Positions 37,391 to 48,066 of a stretch of 48,066 nt of DNA are shown piece after piece. The stretch comes from Alterirhizorhabdus solaris (lineage in GTDB: Bacteria > Pseudomonadota > Alphaproteobacteria > Sphingomonadales > Sphingomonadaceae). The stretch covers positions 1 to 48,066 of the forward strand of contig NZ_VNIM01000025.1 in the NCBI RefSeq assembly GCF_007785815.1, given 5' to 3'. The notes below the pieces were generated by a model, which was not told where the DNA came from, searched no databases, and worked only from the letters and a program-made list of their open reading frames with translations. Every line of letters starts with the position of its first letter. Positions within the stretch are counted from its first letter, which is position 1. The translations under genes were made by a program, and so were the position numbers.

Positions 37391-38764
37391 ATGCTCCACG
37401 CCCCGATTTCCCGGTCCGACGCCGGCGTCTCGCTGCTCGGCGAGGAGGACATCGCCACCCGCGTTGCGCTGTATCGCGGCGACGGCAGTTTCGAGCGGGA
37501 CCTGCAGGCGCTGTGGGCGCGCGCCGCCGACGTCATCATGTCGGTGAGCCGTGAATTCTACGAAGGCGACGCCAGCGGCCTGTTTCCGCGCCATGACGGC
37601 GCCCCGCGCGATTCCGCCGAGGACGGGATGCGGCGGGCGGCGCTGCACATGGTGGCGATCAAGTTCGCCGGGCCGGTGGATGCGCGCTGGGTCGAGGCGA
37701 TCGCCGCGCAGGCGAGCCACCTGATGCGGCTGGCGGTGCCGATGCCCCGCTTCTCGACGGTGCTGGCCGCCCACGCCGGCGCGATCCTCGACGGGCTGGC
37801 GCTGTCGTTCGAGGATGATCCGGCGGCATTGCTGTCGGCCGCGCGGGTGATCCAGCAGCTCAAGATCTACGAGGGGGAGATCACCGCAGCGCAGCTGGTG
37901 CTGGTGAGCCGGCAGGAGGCGACCGGCCAGCTGCGGCTGCAAAGCGACAGTTTCCGCGACGAGATCGTCGGCATCGTGGGGGGCACGATGACCGAATCGT
38001 CCCGCCTGCGCGTGCAGACGACGGAGGCATCGGGCTCTGCGCGCGGGATGCTGGGCAAGGCATCGGAAGTCGCGGCGGCGGCCGACCAGTCGGCCGTGGC
38101 GATGCGCGAGGCGGCACAGACCGCCGCCGGCCTGATCCGCGCGATCGAGGAGGCGCGCGGCGAGGTGGAGGTGGCGGCCGGCATCGCCACCCGCGCCGGA
38201 GACGAATCGGCCCGCGCGCTGACCGTATCCGAAGCGTTGAGCGATCATGCCAAGGCGATCGAGTCGATCCTCGGCCTGATCCGCCACATCGCCGCGCAGA
38301 CCAACCTGCTGGCGCTGAACGCCACGATCGAGGCTGCCCGCGCGGGCGACGCCGGGCGCGGCTTTGCGGTGGTGGCGCAGGAGGTGAAGAGCCTCGCCAG
38401 CCAGACGGCGCGCGCGACCGACGACATCGCCGGCAAGATCGCCGCGATCCAGGCAGCCACCCGGCAGACGGTGGAGGCCAACAGTTCGATCCGTGCGACG
38501 GTGGGCGACGTACAGGCTTCCGCCACCCGCATCCGCACCGCGATGGAGACGCAGGCGCAGACCGTGACCGCGATCACCGCCGCCGTGGACGAAACCGCGC
38601 TTGCCGCCGACTCGATGTCGATGACGATCGCCGCGATTCGCGCCGATACGGTGGCGGTGGCGGACGAGATCGACCAGCTCGAAACCGGCTTCGGCGCGGT
38701 AGGCACGCAATTGGCGCGGCTCGATGCCGCCACCACCGAGTTCGTGACGCGGATCGCGGCGTAA
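37391..38764 (+). CDS. Soluble methyl-accepting chemotaxis-type sensor, globin-like N-terminus
   Basis: A 457-residue cytoplasmic protein with no transmembrane segment. Residues about 20-170 resemble the globin-like sensor domain of HemAT-type globin-coupled sensors; residues about 190-457 are the coiled-coil methyl-accepting signalling domain with its conserved hairpin tip ([29 protein letters not shown]). At the position where heme-binding members have the proximal His followed eight residues later by Trp, this protein has Lys91...Trp100, so heme binding is doubtful. No che genes are adjacent. ATG 37391 is preferred to the upstream start at 37214. Confidence 0.82.
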   Translation: MLHAPISRSDAGVSLLGEEDIATRVALYRGDGSFERDLQALWARAADVIMSVSREFYEGDASGLFPRHDGAPRDSAEDGMRRAALHMVAIKFAGPVDARWVEAIAAQASHLMRLAVPMPRFSTVLAAHAGAILDGLALSFEDDPAALLSAARVIQQLKIYEGEITAAQLVLVSRQEATGQLRLQSDSFRDEIVGIVGGTMTESSRLRVQTTEASGSARGMLGKASEVAAAADQSAVAMREAAQTAAGLIRAIEEARGEVEVAAGIATRAGDESARALTVSEALSDHAKAIESILGLIRHIAAQTNLLALNATIEAARAGDAGRGFAVVAQEVKSLASQTARATDDIAGKIAAIQAATRQTVEANSSIRATVGDVQASATRIRTAMETQAQTVTAITAAVDETALAADSMSMTIAAIRADTVAVADEIDQLETGFGAVGTQLARLDAATTEFVTRIAA

Positions 38765-38823
38765 GGCGCGCTGCAGTCTGACGGGCCTTGTCCCCGCCCC
38801 GGCGCGCCGCGTATCGCGCCGGA

Positions 38824-39384
38824 ATGAGCATCAACATTCTTGTCACGGGCGCCAGCCGGGGCATCGGCGCCGCCATTCTCGACCGGCTTGACGAGGCCAG
38901 CATCCGGCTGGTTGGCCACGCCACCCTCGGTGACGGCGACAGGCTGATCGCGGCCGACTTCGCGCAGGCCGATGCCCCCGCCGAACTGTGGCAGGCGGCG
39001 CTCGACCGGCTGGACGGGCGGATCGACGTGCTCGTCAACAACGCCGGCATCCCGGCCCCGCTCCTGGAAATGCAGCACCGCCCGGCGCACTGGCATTATG
39101 CCGCCTCCAAGGCGGGCATGGTGGCGATGACCAAGACGATCGCGCGCGCCTACGCCGCCGAGGGCATTCTCGCCTTCGCTGTCTGCCCCGGCTTCACCAT
39201 GACCGGCATGGCCGAGGACTATCTCGCCAGCCGGGGCGGGGACCGGCTGCTGGCCGACATCCCGCTCGGCCGCGTCGCGAAACCCGCCGAGGTGGCCGAG
39301 ACGGTACGCTTCCTGGCACTTTCGGCGCCGCCCTCGATGACCGGCGCGATCCTCGACATCAATGGAGCAAGCTATGTCCGCTAG
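38824..39384 (+). pseudogene. Short-chain dehydrogenase with internal deletion
   Basis: An SDR-family protein, here only 186 residues instead of about 245. The cofactor loop TGASRGIG (8-15) and NNAG (72-75) are intact, but the YAASK active-site segment (92-96) follows only 16 residues after NNAG, where about 60-65 are usual. The missing part contains the helix alpha4, strand beta5 and the catalytic Ser. The frame stays open, so this is an in-frame deletion in a probable non-functional gene, unless the family has a truncated form. It overlaps the start of prmA by 11 bases. Confidence 0.8.
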
Positions 39385-40354
39385 GCCACCGCGCGACGAA
39401 CCGAAGGGCGACGGCATCACCGGCTTCCCGTTCGATGCCCCACGCGAGGGAAGCTGGAAGCTGAGCCTGCCCTGCACGAAGGCCGAGGCCGAGGTGCTGG
39501 CGGGCGACCTGCCGCAACTGGCGCTGCTGGACGAGCCGCCCGTGCTGATGACGAGCGAGCCGGACCCGGCCGCGCCCGATGCGTGGCGGCTGGACGCCTA
39601 TGTCGAGGCGAAGCCCGATGCCGCGATGATCGCGCTGGTGGCCGGGCTGGTGCCGAGCGCCGCCGGCACCCCGCCCGTGATCGAACATATCCCCGAAGAC
39701 GACTGGGTGACGCTGTCGCAGGCCGGGCTGGCGCCGATCCGCGCCGGCCGCTTCTATGTGCGCACGCCGTCGAGCACCGAGGTGCCGCCGGAGGACATGA
39801 TCGCCTTTACCATCGAGGCCGGGCGCGCCTTCGGCACCGGCCACCACGAGACGACCACCGGCTGCCTGACCATGCTCGACCGGATGCGGTCGGCCGGCCT
39901 GCACTTCGACGATATCGTCGATGTGGGCACCGGCACCGGCCTGCTCGCCTTCGCGGCCTTGCGGCTGTGGCCCCGCGCACGGGTGGCCGCATCCGATATC
40001 GATCCGGTGGCGATCGACGTGACGGCCGAGAACTGCATGGTGAACCGCGTGGCCGTGGGCCGCGGGCGGGGCCGGATCGAGCTGGTGACGGCGCCGGGCC
40101 TCGCCCACGCCCGGCTGCGCGCACGGACGCCCTACGACCTGATCGTCGCCAACATCCTCGCCGGGCCGCTGATCGAACTGGCACCGGTGCTGGGCGGGGC
40201 GCTGGCGCCGGGCGGATCGCTGATCCTCGCCGGGCTGCTCGACACGCAGGCCGATGCGGTGACCGCCGCCTATCGCCGGCAGGGGCTGTTCGCGGCCGAT
40301 CGCATCACGCTGGGGGACTGGCCGACGCTGCGACTGGAGAAGGCGAGGCGCTGA
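39374..40354 (+). CDS. prmA: Ribosomal protein L11 methyltransferase PrmA
   Basis: Methylates ribosomal protein L11. The 326-residue protein has the PrmA N-terminal substrate-recognition part, a central FGTGHHETTTGCL motif before the SAM fold (DVGTGTGLLAFAAL) and the DLIVANILAGPLIEL catalytic segment. ATG 39374 is preferred to ATG 39362 for its GGAGC ribosome site. It overlaps the damaged SDR gene by 11 bases, so prmA expression probably depends on the promoter upstream of that gene. Confidence 0.92.
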   Translation: MSARPPRDEPKGDGITGFPFDAPREGSWKLSLPCTKAEAEVLAGDLPQLALLDEPPVLMTSEPDPAAPDAWRLDAYVEAKPDAAMIALVAGLVPSAAGTPPVIEHIPEDDWVTLSQAGLAPIRAGRFYVRTPSSTEVPPEDMIAFTIEAGRAFGTGHHETTTGCLTMLDRMRSAGLHFDDIVDVGTGTGLLAFAALRLWPRARVAASDIDPVAIDVTAENCMVNRVAVGRGRGRIELVTAPGLAHARLRARTPYDLIVANILAGPLIELAPVLGGALAPGGSLILAGLLDTQADAVTAAYRRQGLFAADRITLGDWPTLRLEKARR

Positions 40355-40378
40355 CTGCCAGCGCAGGGCTGCCGCCGG

Positions 40379-42262
40379 TCAGCGGTTCGCGCCGCGACCG
40401 TCGATCACCTCGCGCACCTTGCGTGCCAGCTGCTCGATCGTGAACGGCTTGGGCAGGAACGCCACGCCCGGATCGAGCATGCCGTTGTGCACCACCGCGT
40501 TGCGGGTGTAGCCGGTGGTGTAGAGCACCTGCAGCGCGGGGCGTAGCGCGCGGGCCTCGTCGGCCAGGCGGCGGCCGTTCATCTCCGGCATGATGACGTC
40601 GGTGAACAGCAGCACGATCGACGGGTTCTCGGCGAGCAGTTCCAGCGCCTCGCGCCCGTCGCCGGCGGAAATCGCGGTATAGCCGAGCTCCCGCAGCGCA
40701 TCGACGGAGTAATGCCGCACCCGCTGCTCGTCCTCCACCACGAGGATGATCTCGTCGGCCGACCCCTCGGGGATCGCACCGGCCGACACCACCGGCAGCG
40801 CCTCGCCGAGCGGGCCGGTGTAGCGCGGCAGGTACAGCTTCACCGTCGTGCCCTCGCCCGGCTCCGAGTAGATGGCGACGTGCCCGCCCGACTGCTTGAC
40901 GAAGCCGAACACCTGGCTCAGCCCGAGGCCGGTGCCCTTGCCCACCTCCTTGGTGGTGAAGAAGGGATCGAACGCGCGTTCGATCACCTCGGGCGACATG
41001 CCGCTGCCGGTATCGCTGACGCAGATGGAGACATACTGGCCGGGCATGACCTCGGTCCGCTGGCGGGCATAGTCGTCGTCCAGCGAGGCGTTCTGCGTCT
41101 CGATCGTCAGCCGCCCGCTCTCGCTGCCCGTCACGGCGATCGCGTCGCGCGCGTTGACGGCAAGGTTGAGCAGCGCATTCTCGATCTGCGAGGGATCGGC
41201 GAAGGTGCGCCACAAACCGCCCGCCAGCACCGTCTCCACCGAGATCGCCTCGCCCAGCGTCCGGCGCAGCAGATCGGACATGCCGGAAACCAGCTTGTTC
41301 GTATCGATCGGCACCGGCGCCAATGGCTGCTGGCGCGAGAAGGCGAGCAGCCGGGCGGTGAGGGTGGCGGCACGCTCCGCCCCCTCGCGCGCGTTGTCGA
41401 GGGCCTTGGTCAACCGCGCAGGATCGCCCATCCGCCGCCGCGCCATATCCAGGCTGCCGATAACGATGGCCAGCATGTTGTTGAAATCATGGGCGATGCC
41501 GCCCGTGAGCTGGCCGATCGACTCCATCTTCTGCAATTGCCGTACCTGCCCCTCGGCGGCCTCGCGTGCGGCGGCCTCGCGGCTCATCCGGTCGGCCGCC
41601 TCGGTTGCGGCATCGCGCGCGGCCTCGGCGGCGGCGAAGCGCAGGCGGGCGTCGCGCAGGGTGAGCGCCGCGACCGCGATGACGAGGATCATCGCCACGA
41701 TCAGCCCGGCGATCAGCCACCATACGGCAGCATCCACCGCCGCGATGCGCCGTTCCAGCAGCGCCGACTCGGTCGCCTTCATCGCCGCCACGTCGCCCTC
41801 GATACGGTGGATCAGGCGCTGACCGCGCCCGGTATCGACAAGGCGGATCGCATCGCCCCGGCGATCGCGCGACACCATTTCGACGCCCTCGCGGGCGAAG
41901 GCGATCTTCGCCTCGATCATCGGCGCCAGCCGCGCCAGCGCCCGTCGCTGGCGCGGGTTGTTTTCAGTGAGGTGACGCAGTTCCGCGATCCGGGCGCGAA
42001 CCTGGATGACGGCCACCTCCATGTCCTCGGGGAAGCTCTCGTTGCCGGCGATCAGATAGCCGCGGTGATTCGATTCGACCTTGCGGATCAGTTCGAGCAC
42101 TTCGCCGATGCGAAGCTCCACCTCAAGCGTGTGGCGGACGCGGCCATTGGCATGCTCCTGCGCGCGGGCGAGGAAGATGCCGCCGGCAATCGCCAGGATG
42201 ATGAGCAGCAGCCCGCCCAGCGGCAACAGCGGCATTCGCCGGAAAGTCATGGCCGCTGGCAT
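40379..42262 (-). CDS. Hybrid histidine kinase, CHASE3 sensor with receiver domain
   Basis: A membrane-bound 627-residue hybrid kinase. TM1 (about 11-32) and TM2 (about 181-202) flank a periplasmic CHASE3 helical bundle. A coiled coil leads to the HisKA domain with the phospho-His at 258 ([11 protein letters not shown]), an HATPase domain with N box NLAVNARD, G1 DTGSGM and G2 GKGTGLGLS, and a C-terminal receiver domain with phospho-Asp 555 (TDVIMP). No cognate response regulator gene is adjacent, so the partner is unknown. Confidence 0.92.
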   Translation of the reverse strand: MPAAMTFRRMPLLPLGGLLLIILAIAGGIFLARAQEHANGRVRHTLEVELRIGEVLELIRKVESNHRGYLIAGNESFPEDMEVAVIQVRARIAELRHLTENNPRQRRALARLAPMIEAKIAFAREGVEMVSRDRRGDAIRLVDTGRGQRLIHRIEGDVAAMKATESALLERRIAAVDAAVWWLIAGLIVAMILVIAVAALTLRDARLRFAAAEAARDAATEAADRMSREAAAREAAEGQVRQLQKMESIGQLTGGIAHDFNNMLAIVIGSLDMARRRMGDPARLTKALDNAREGAERAATLTARLLAFSRQQPLAPVPIDTNKLVSGMSDLLRRTLGEAISVETVLAGGLWRTFADPSQIENALLNLAVNARDAIAVTGSESGRLTIETQNASLDDDYARQRTEVMPGQYVSICVSDTGSGMSPEVIERAFDPFFTTKEVGKGTGLGLSQVFGFVKQSGGHVAIYSEPGEGTTVKLYLPRYTGPLGEALPVVSAGAIPEGSADEIILVVEDEQRVRHYSVDALRELGYTAISAGDGREALELLAENPSIVLLFTDVIMPEMNGRRLADEARALRPALQVLYTTGYTRNAVVHNGMLDPGVAFLPKPFTIEQLARKVREVIDGRGANR

Positions 42263-42304
42263 CCCGGTTCTTTTGCTGGGTTGGATGGATTAACGCAAGT
42301 GACC

Positions 42305-44485
<2,181 letters not shown>

Positions 44486-45100
44486 TTAGCGCGTCAGCGT
44501 CGCCAGCTGCGTCGGGGCGGATGCGGCAGCGGCGGCAGGCGGCGTCCCGTAGCGGGCCATCACCGTCAGCGCGTCGATCACGTCGTCGGGCAGGCGCAGT
44601 ACAGGGGCGCTGGCGATCGTCGGCGCGGTCGCGGCTTCGGCCGGGATGGCGCAGGTGTCGCCCGGCAGGCGGCGCGGGAACAGGCGTGCGCTTGCGAGGC
44701 GGGCCATCTCCGTCGGCGTCATGGTGGCGGCGTGCGCGGTTTCGACCGCTTCGGCACAGGTCGCCGCATCGGTCTGGCCGTCGCCATAAGCGTTGGCGAG
44801 CGCGGTGGTGAAGCGGTCGTAATCCGCCTGCGATCCGCCTTCGGCGGCGAAGTGCGTCTTGATCGCCAGGTTCGCGCCTTCGATCGTTTCACGAGCAGCG
44901 CGCACGAAGCTATTGTAATCGGGGGTAATGTCGATCCCGGCGGCGCGGCAGCGGAGCGAGGCGACCATCAGCATCGTCTGCAGTTCGCGTACCTGTGCAG
45001 CGGATCGCTCCTTCGTGCTCCAGCACGCGGCGCCGGCGGGGGCGGCAAGGCCAAGCCCGAACAAGGCGCAGGCAGCCGCCGCGCGTTCCCACATCTTCAT
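44486..45100 (-). CDS. Secreted helical protein, unknown function (paralog of 10781-11449)
   Basis: A 204-residue precursor with a Sec signal ([20 protein letters not shown], cleavage around residue 24). The core aligns by eye with the protein at 10781-11449: a Leu-x-Cys start (SLRCRA), YNSFVRAARE, LAIKTHF, GGSQADYDRFTTAL and a second Cys (TCAEAVE). I do not recognise a family name. The C-terminal part is Ala/Pro-rich. ATG 45100 is chosen as it begins a well-formed signal peptide; the frame extends to 45145. Confidence 0.7.
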   Translation of the reverse strand: MKMWERAAAACALFGLGLAAPAGAACWSTKERSAAQVRELQTMLMVASLRCRAAGIDITPDYNSFVRAARETIEGANLAIKTHFAAEGGSQADYDRFTTALANAYGDGQTDAATCAEAVETAHAATMTPTEMARLASARLFPRRLPGDTCAIPAEAATAPTIASAPVLRLPDDVIDALTVMARYGTPPAAAAASAPTQLATLTR

Positions 45101-45218
45101 GATTAACCCCCGATCCCGCCGTGCCTTCCCGGCACCCAGGAACAATCGCAGATTGCGCTTGGGGGAATACTAAAGGGCTTGGTTTACAATCCGTAAGATG
45201 GCGGTTCGAAACACGGCG

Positions 45219-46877
45219 TCACACCGTCAGCAGTCTCGTCGCCTGCGCCCGCGCCTCCGCCGTCACCTCCGCGCCGGAAAGCATCCGCGCGATCTCCTCG
45301 CGCCGTTCGTCTGGATCGAGCGCGCGCACGCTGGTGCGGGTGACGAGGCCGTCGTGTGCCTTGGCGATCAGCCAGTGCCGGTCCGCCCGTGCCGCGACCT
45401 GCGGGCTGTGCGTGACGACGAGCAACTGCGCTCGCCGGGAGAGGCGCGCCAGCCGCTCCCCGATCGCGCTGGCCACGGCGCCGCCGACCCCGCGATCGAT
45501 CTCGTCGAAGATCATCGTGCCGGCGCCGCCTTCCTCCGCCAGCGCCACCTTGAGCGCGAGGATGAAGCGCGAGAGTTCGCCGCCGCTCGCGATCTTCACC
45601 AGCGGCGCGAACGGCGCGCCGGGGTTGGTCGAGATTTCGAATTCCACCCGGTCGCGCCCGCTGGCGGACCATTGGGTTTCGCCAAGCCGCTCCACCACAG
45701 TGCGGAAACGCGCGGCCTCCAGCTTCAACGGCGCCAGTTCGCCCGCCACCGCCGCATCGAGCCGGGCGGCGGCGAGTTCGCGTTGCGCGCCCACCGTGGC
45801 GGCGGCCTCCTCATAAGCGGTGCGCGCGGCCTTCACCGCCTGCTCCAGCTTTGCGATGCCGGCATCACCCGAATCGAGCCGCGCCAGTCGCTCGGCCAGT
45901 TCGGCGGCGAGCGCGGGCAGGGCCGGCGGATCGATGCGGTGCTTGCGGGCGATGGCGCGCAGCTCGAACAGCCGGGTCTCCACCGCATCCAGCCGGGCCG
46001 GGTCGAACGCCAGCGCATCGTTGGCGGCGGCCAGCTTGTCCTCCGCCTCGCCAAGTTCGATCAGCGCGCGATCGAGCGCGTCGATCGCCTCGGTCAGCAG
46101 CGGGTGCTCGTCCGCCATCCGTTCCAGCCGCCGCGCCGCCTGCCGCAACTGGGCGGAGCCGCCGGCCGATCCGTCGATATGGGCGTTCACCGCCGTCAGG
46201 TCGTCGGCCAGCCGCGCGCCCTTCTGCATGCCGGCGCGTTCCTCGGCGAGCGACTCCTCCTCGCCGTCCTCCGCGCCCAACGCGGTCAGTTCGGCGACGG
46301 CATGCTCCAGCCACTCACGGTCGCGCGCCGCCGTCTCCAGCTCGGCGGCGGCGGATTGCAGCCGCGCCTCGGCTGTGGCCCAATCACGATAGGCGAGCGC
46401 GACCGGGGCGGTATCGATCCGCCCGAAATTGTCGAGCAGCGCGCGGTGGCCGCGCGCGTTCAGCAGGCCGCGATCGTCGTGCTGGCCATGAATTTCCACC
46501 AGCCGCGCGCCGATCTCCCGCAGGAAGGTCGCGGAGGCAGGCTGGTCGTTCACCGTCGCGCGGCTGCCGCCATCGGCCTTGACGATACGGCGGATCAGCA
46601 GCGGCTCGCCCGGCTCGCCGTCGAGGCCGTTCTCGGCCAGCAGGGCCAGCGCCGGATGATCGCCGCCCAGATCGAAACTGGCCGTCACCACCGCCTGGGT
46701 GGCGCCCTGCCGCACCAGGCCGCTGTCGGCGCGCATCCCCAGCGCCAGCCCCAGCGAATCGAGCAGTATCGACTTGCCCGCCCCGGTTTCGCCGGTAAGC
46801 GCGCCAAGACCATGCTCGAAGCGCAGGTCCAGCGCCTCGATCAGCACCACGTCGCGAATGGAAAGGCCGGTCAGCAT
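45219..46877 (-). CDS. recN: DNA repair protein RecN
   Basis: An SMC-like ATPase that acts in double-strand break repair. The 552-residue protein has Walker A GETGAGKS (29-36) close to the N-terminus, long central coiled coils, the ABC signature region ASGGELSRFILALK and Walker B TMIFDEIDRGVGG near the C-terminus, ending with an H-loop-like VTHSPQVAA. It begins 43 bases after bamD on the minus strand. Confidence 0.96.
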   Translation of the reverse strand: MLTGLSIRDVVLIEALDLRFEHGLGALTGETGAGKSILLDSLGLALGMRADSGLVRQGATQAVVTASFDLGGDHPALALLAENGLDGEPGEPLLIRRIVKADGGSRATVNDQPASATFLREIGARLVEIHGQHDDRGLLNARGHRALLDNFGRIDTAPVALAYRDWATAEARLQSAAAELETAARDREWLEHAVAELTALGAEDGEEESLAEERAGMQKGARLADDLTAVNAHIDGSAGGSAQLRQAARRLERMADEHPLLTEAIDALDRALIELGEAEDKLAAANDALAFDPARLDAVETRLFELRAIARKHRIDPPALPALAAELAERLARLDSGDAGIAKLEQAVKAARTAYEEAAATVGAQRELAAARLDAAVAGELAPLKLEAARFRTVVERLGETQWSASGRDRVEFEISTNPGAPFAPLVKIASGGELSRFILALKVALAEEGGAGTMIFDEIDRGVGGAVASAIGERLARLSRRAQLLVVTHSPQVAARADRHWLIAKAHDGLVTRTSVRALDPDERREEIARMLSGAEVTAEARAQATRLLTV

Positions 46878-46920
46878 CGTCGGCGTATGTAGGCGATGAC
46901 GGGGCCGGATTGAACCGCCG

Positions 46921-47715
46921 TTACGACGCCTTCTTGTTCATCAGTTCGAAGGCGTGCTCGTACCATTTGGAGCCGGGGTAGTTCGCGCCCAGCACCGCCG
47001 CCGCTTTCCGGGCTTCCTCGGGGATACCGAGCGCGAGATAGGATTCGGTCAGCCGCATCAGCGCCTCGGGAGCGTGGGTGGTCGTCTGATAGTTGTCCAC
47101 CACGTTGCGGAAGCGCAGCACCGAGGCGAGCCACTCGCCCCGCCGCTGGTAGAAACGGCCGATCTCCATCTCCTTGCCGGCGAGGTGATCGCGCACGAGA
47201 TCCACCTTCAGCCGGGCATCCGCCGCATAGGGCGTATCCGGGTAACGGCGGATCAATTCCCCAAGCGCATCAAGCGACTGCTGGGTGATCTTCTGGTCGC
47301 GCGTCACGTCCTGGATCTGCTCGTAATAATCGACGGCGATCAGGTAGAGCGCATAGGACGCATCCTTGTTGCCCGGATGGATCGACAGGAACCGCTGCGC
47401 CGACGAGATCGAGGCGGTATAATCCCGCGCGAGATAATAGCTGAACGCGCTCATCAGCTGTGCCCGGCGTGCCCACGGCGAATAGGGGTGCTGGCGCTCC
47501 ACCTCGTCGAACAGTTGGGCCGCCACCTTGTACTGGCCGCGATCCAGCCGATCCTTCGCGCTGTTGTAGAGCGTGTCGACATCGCGGGCGACGTACTTCG
47601 TATCCGCCTTGTTCTTGCTGGTCGCGCAACCGGCGAGCGGGGCCAGCAGAGCGGCGGCGATCAGCACGGCACTCCGACGGGAGCGACGCATGGGCGGACG
47701 GGGGGAGATACGCAT
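46921..47715 (-). CDS. bamD: Outer membrane assembly lipoprotein BamD
   Basis: A lipoprotein of the BAM complex that inserts beta-barrel proteins into the outer membrane. Signal peptide with lipobox LAGC (Cys30 counting from 47715). The mature part has tetratricopeptide-like helical pairs: YNSAKDRLDRGQYKVAAQLFDEVERQHPYSPWARRAQL, AISAQRFLSIHPG, LGELIRRYPDTPYA. Two starts are possible: 47715 (AAGGCGAG nearby) and 47691, which gives a shorter and more typical signal. In either case the mature lipoprotein is identical. Confidence 0.95.
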   Translation of the reverse strand: MRISPRPPMRRSRRSAVLIAAALLAPLAGCATSKNKADTKYVARDVDTLYNSAKDRLDRGQYKVAAQLFDEVERQHPYSPWARRAQLMSAFSYYLARDYTASISSAQRFLSIHPGNKDASYALYLIAVDYYEQIQDVTRDQKITQQSLDALGELIRRYPDTPYAADARLKVDLVRDHLAGKEMEIGRFYQRRGEWLASVLRFRNVVDNYQTTTHAPEALMRLTESYLALGIPEEARKAAAVLGANYPGSKWYEHAFELMNKKAS

Positions 47716-47826
47716 GGCACTCGCCTTAGCCGAGGCGATAGCCTGCGCCAATGGGCAAACACGGCGTCCGGCGATGGCGCAGAAGCGGGCTACCACCCGC
47801 CGGGGCACCCGATTAAGGTCGCGGCA

Positions 47827-48066
47827 ATGTTGCGCGTCCTGACCCTCGCCTCGCTGTTCCCGGATGCCACGCGGCCCACCTTCGGCGGCTTCGTCGCGCG
47901 GCAGACGATCGGGCTGGCGGCGCACCCCGATGTGGAGTTGCGGGTGGTGGCGCCGATCGGGTTGCCGCCGTGGCCGCTGTCGCGCCATCCGCGCTACGCC
48001 GCGTTCCGCGCCGTGCCGTTGCGCGAGACGTGGGTAGGGGCGGGCGCGGAACGCGGCGTAGCGCGG
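47827..48066 (+). CDS. Glycosyltransferase (GT4-like), 3' end outside window
   Basis: The 80 visible codons begin MLRVLTLASLFPDATRPTFG, the N-terminus of GT4-type glycosyltransferases (an alternating hydrophobic start and SLFP, followed by FGGFVARQTIGLAAH). It is divergent from bamD. The last codons lie in a perfect inverted repeat at the window end, so the final 24 bases may not represent the true gene. Confidence 0.7.
   Translation, partial: MLRVLTLASLFPDATRPTFGGFVARQTIGLAAHPDVELRVVAPIGLPPWPLSRHPRYAAFRAVPLRETWVGAGAERGVAR
47989..48066. repeat. 24-base perfect inverted repeat at right window end
   Basis: Bases 47989-48012 are the exact reverse complement of 48043-48066, with a 30-base spacer. 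The right arm ends at the last base of the window. This may be an assembly fold-back. Confidence 0.85.

Overview
The window looks like an ordinary chromosomal segment from a high-GC alphaproteobacterium of the Sphingomonas type (Sphingomonadales). The evidence is a GcrA cell-cycle regulator, a fused-free petABC bc1 operon, an alphaproteobacterial mdh-suc-lpd cluster, short alphaproteobacterial SdhC and SdhD, and dense head-to-tail genes with 1-4 base start/stop overlaps. I see no tRNA, rRNA, CRISPR array, transposase or prophage gene. The genus is an inference from gene content and protein style; no database was searched. Both ends cut genes (an EAL-domain gene on the left, a glycosyltransferase on the right).

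Layout. 1-5.3 kb: EAL phosphodiesterase, parE, a Crp/Fnr regulator, gcrA and an orphan ABC-2 permease. 5.3-10.8 kb: argD-argF (with a possible attenuator leader), hslO (Hsp33), a small secreted protein, queC-queE. 10.8-15.6 kb: a secreted helical protein, a Met/Asn-rich lipoprotein, lipB, a membrane protein, and a minus-strand trmL-hemF-GNAT operon. 15.7-20.8 kb: petA-petB-petC, apt, and a TetR-lipid kinase operon. 20.8-21.2 kb: a comparatively AT-rich intergenic region with an operator-like palindrome and repeated small hairpins. 21.2-28.9 kb: mdh-sucD-sucA-sucB-lpd, a nearly complete second half of the TCA cycle but without sucC. 29.0-37.2 kb: the succinate dehydrogenase genes, unusually divided: sdhC-sdhD-sdhA lie with two nucleotidyltransferase genes, and sdhB lies 3.3 kb further on with a thioesterase and zapE. 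Between the halves sit a CDP-alcohol phosphatidyltransferase and a HIT protein on the other strand. 37.4-42.3 kb: a soluble globin-like methyl-accepting sensor, a short-chain dehydrogenase with an internal deletion, prmA and a CHASE3 hybrid histidine kinase. 42.3-48.1 kb: ligA, a second helical secreted protein related to the one at 10.8 kb, recN, bamD and the start of a glycosyltransferase gene.

Functionally, the central 20 kb is respiratory: the bc1 complex, the oxidative TCA branch and succinate dehydrogenase. Most of the remaining genes are housekeeping (DNA topology and repair, tRNA modification, heme, lipoate, arginine, outer-membrane assembly). The most interesting unexplained unit is the four-gene nucleotidyltransferase / HIT / CDP-alcohol phosphatidyltransferase module inside the sdh locus, which has the parts needed to make a CDP-activated alcohol and transfer it to form a phosphodiester lipid or osmolyte. 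Other points of note are a candidate Arg-codon leader and terminator before argD, the internally deleted SDR, the Met-rich acidic lipoprotein, and a perfect 24-base inverted repeat at the extreme right end that may be an assembly fold-back.
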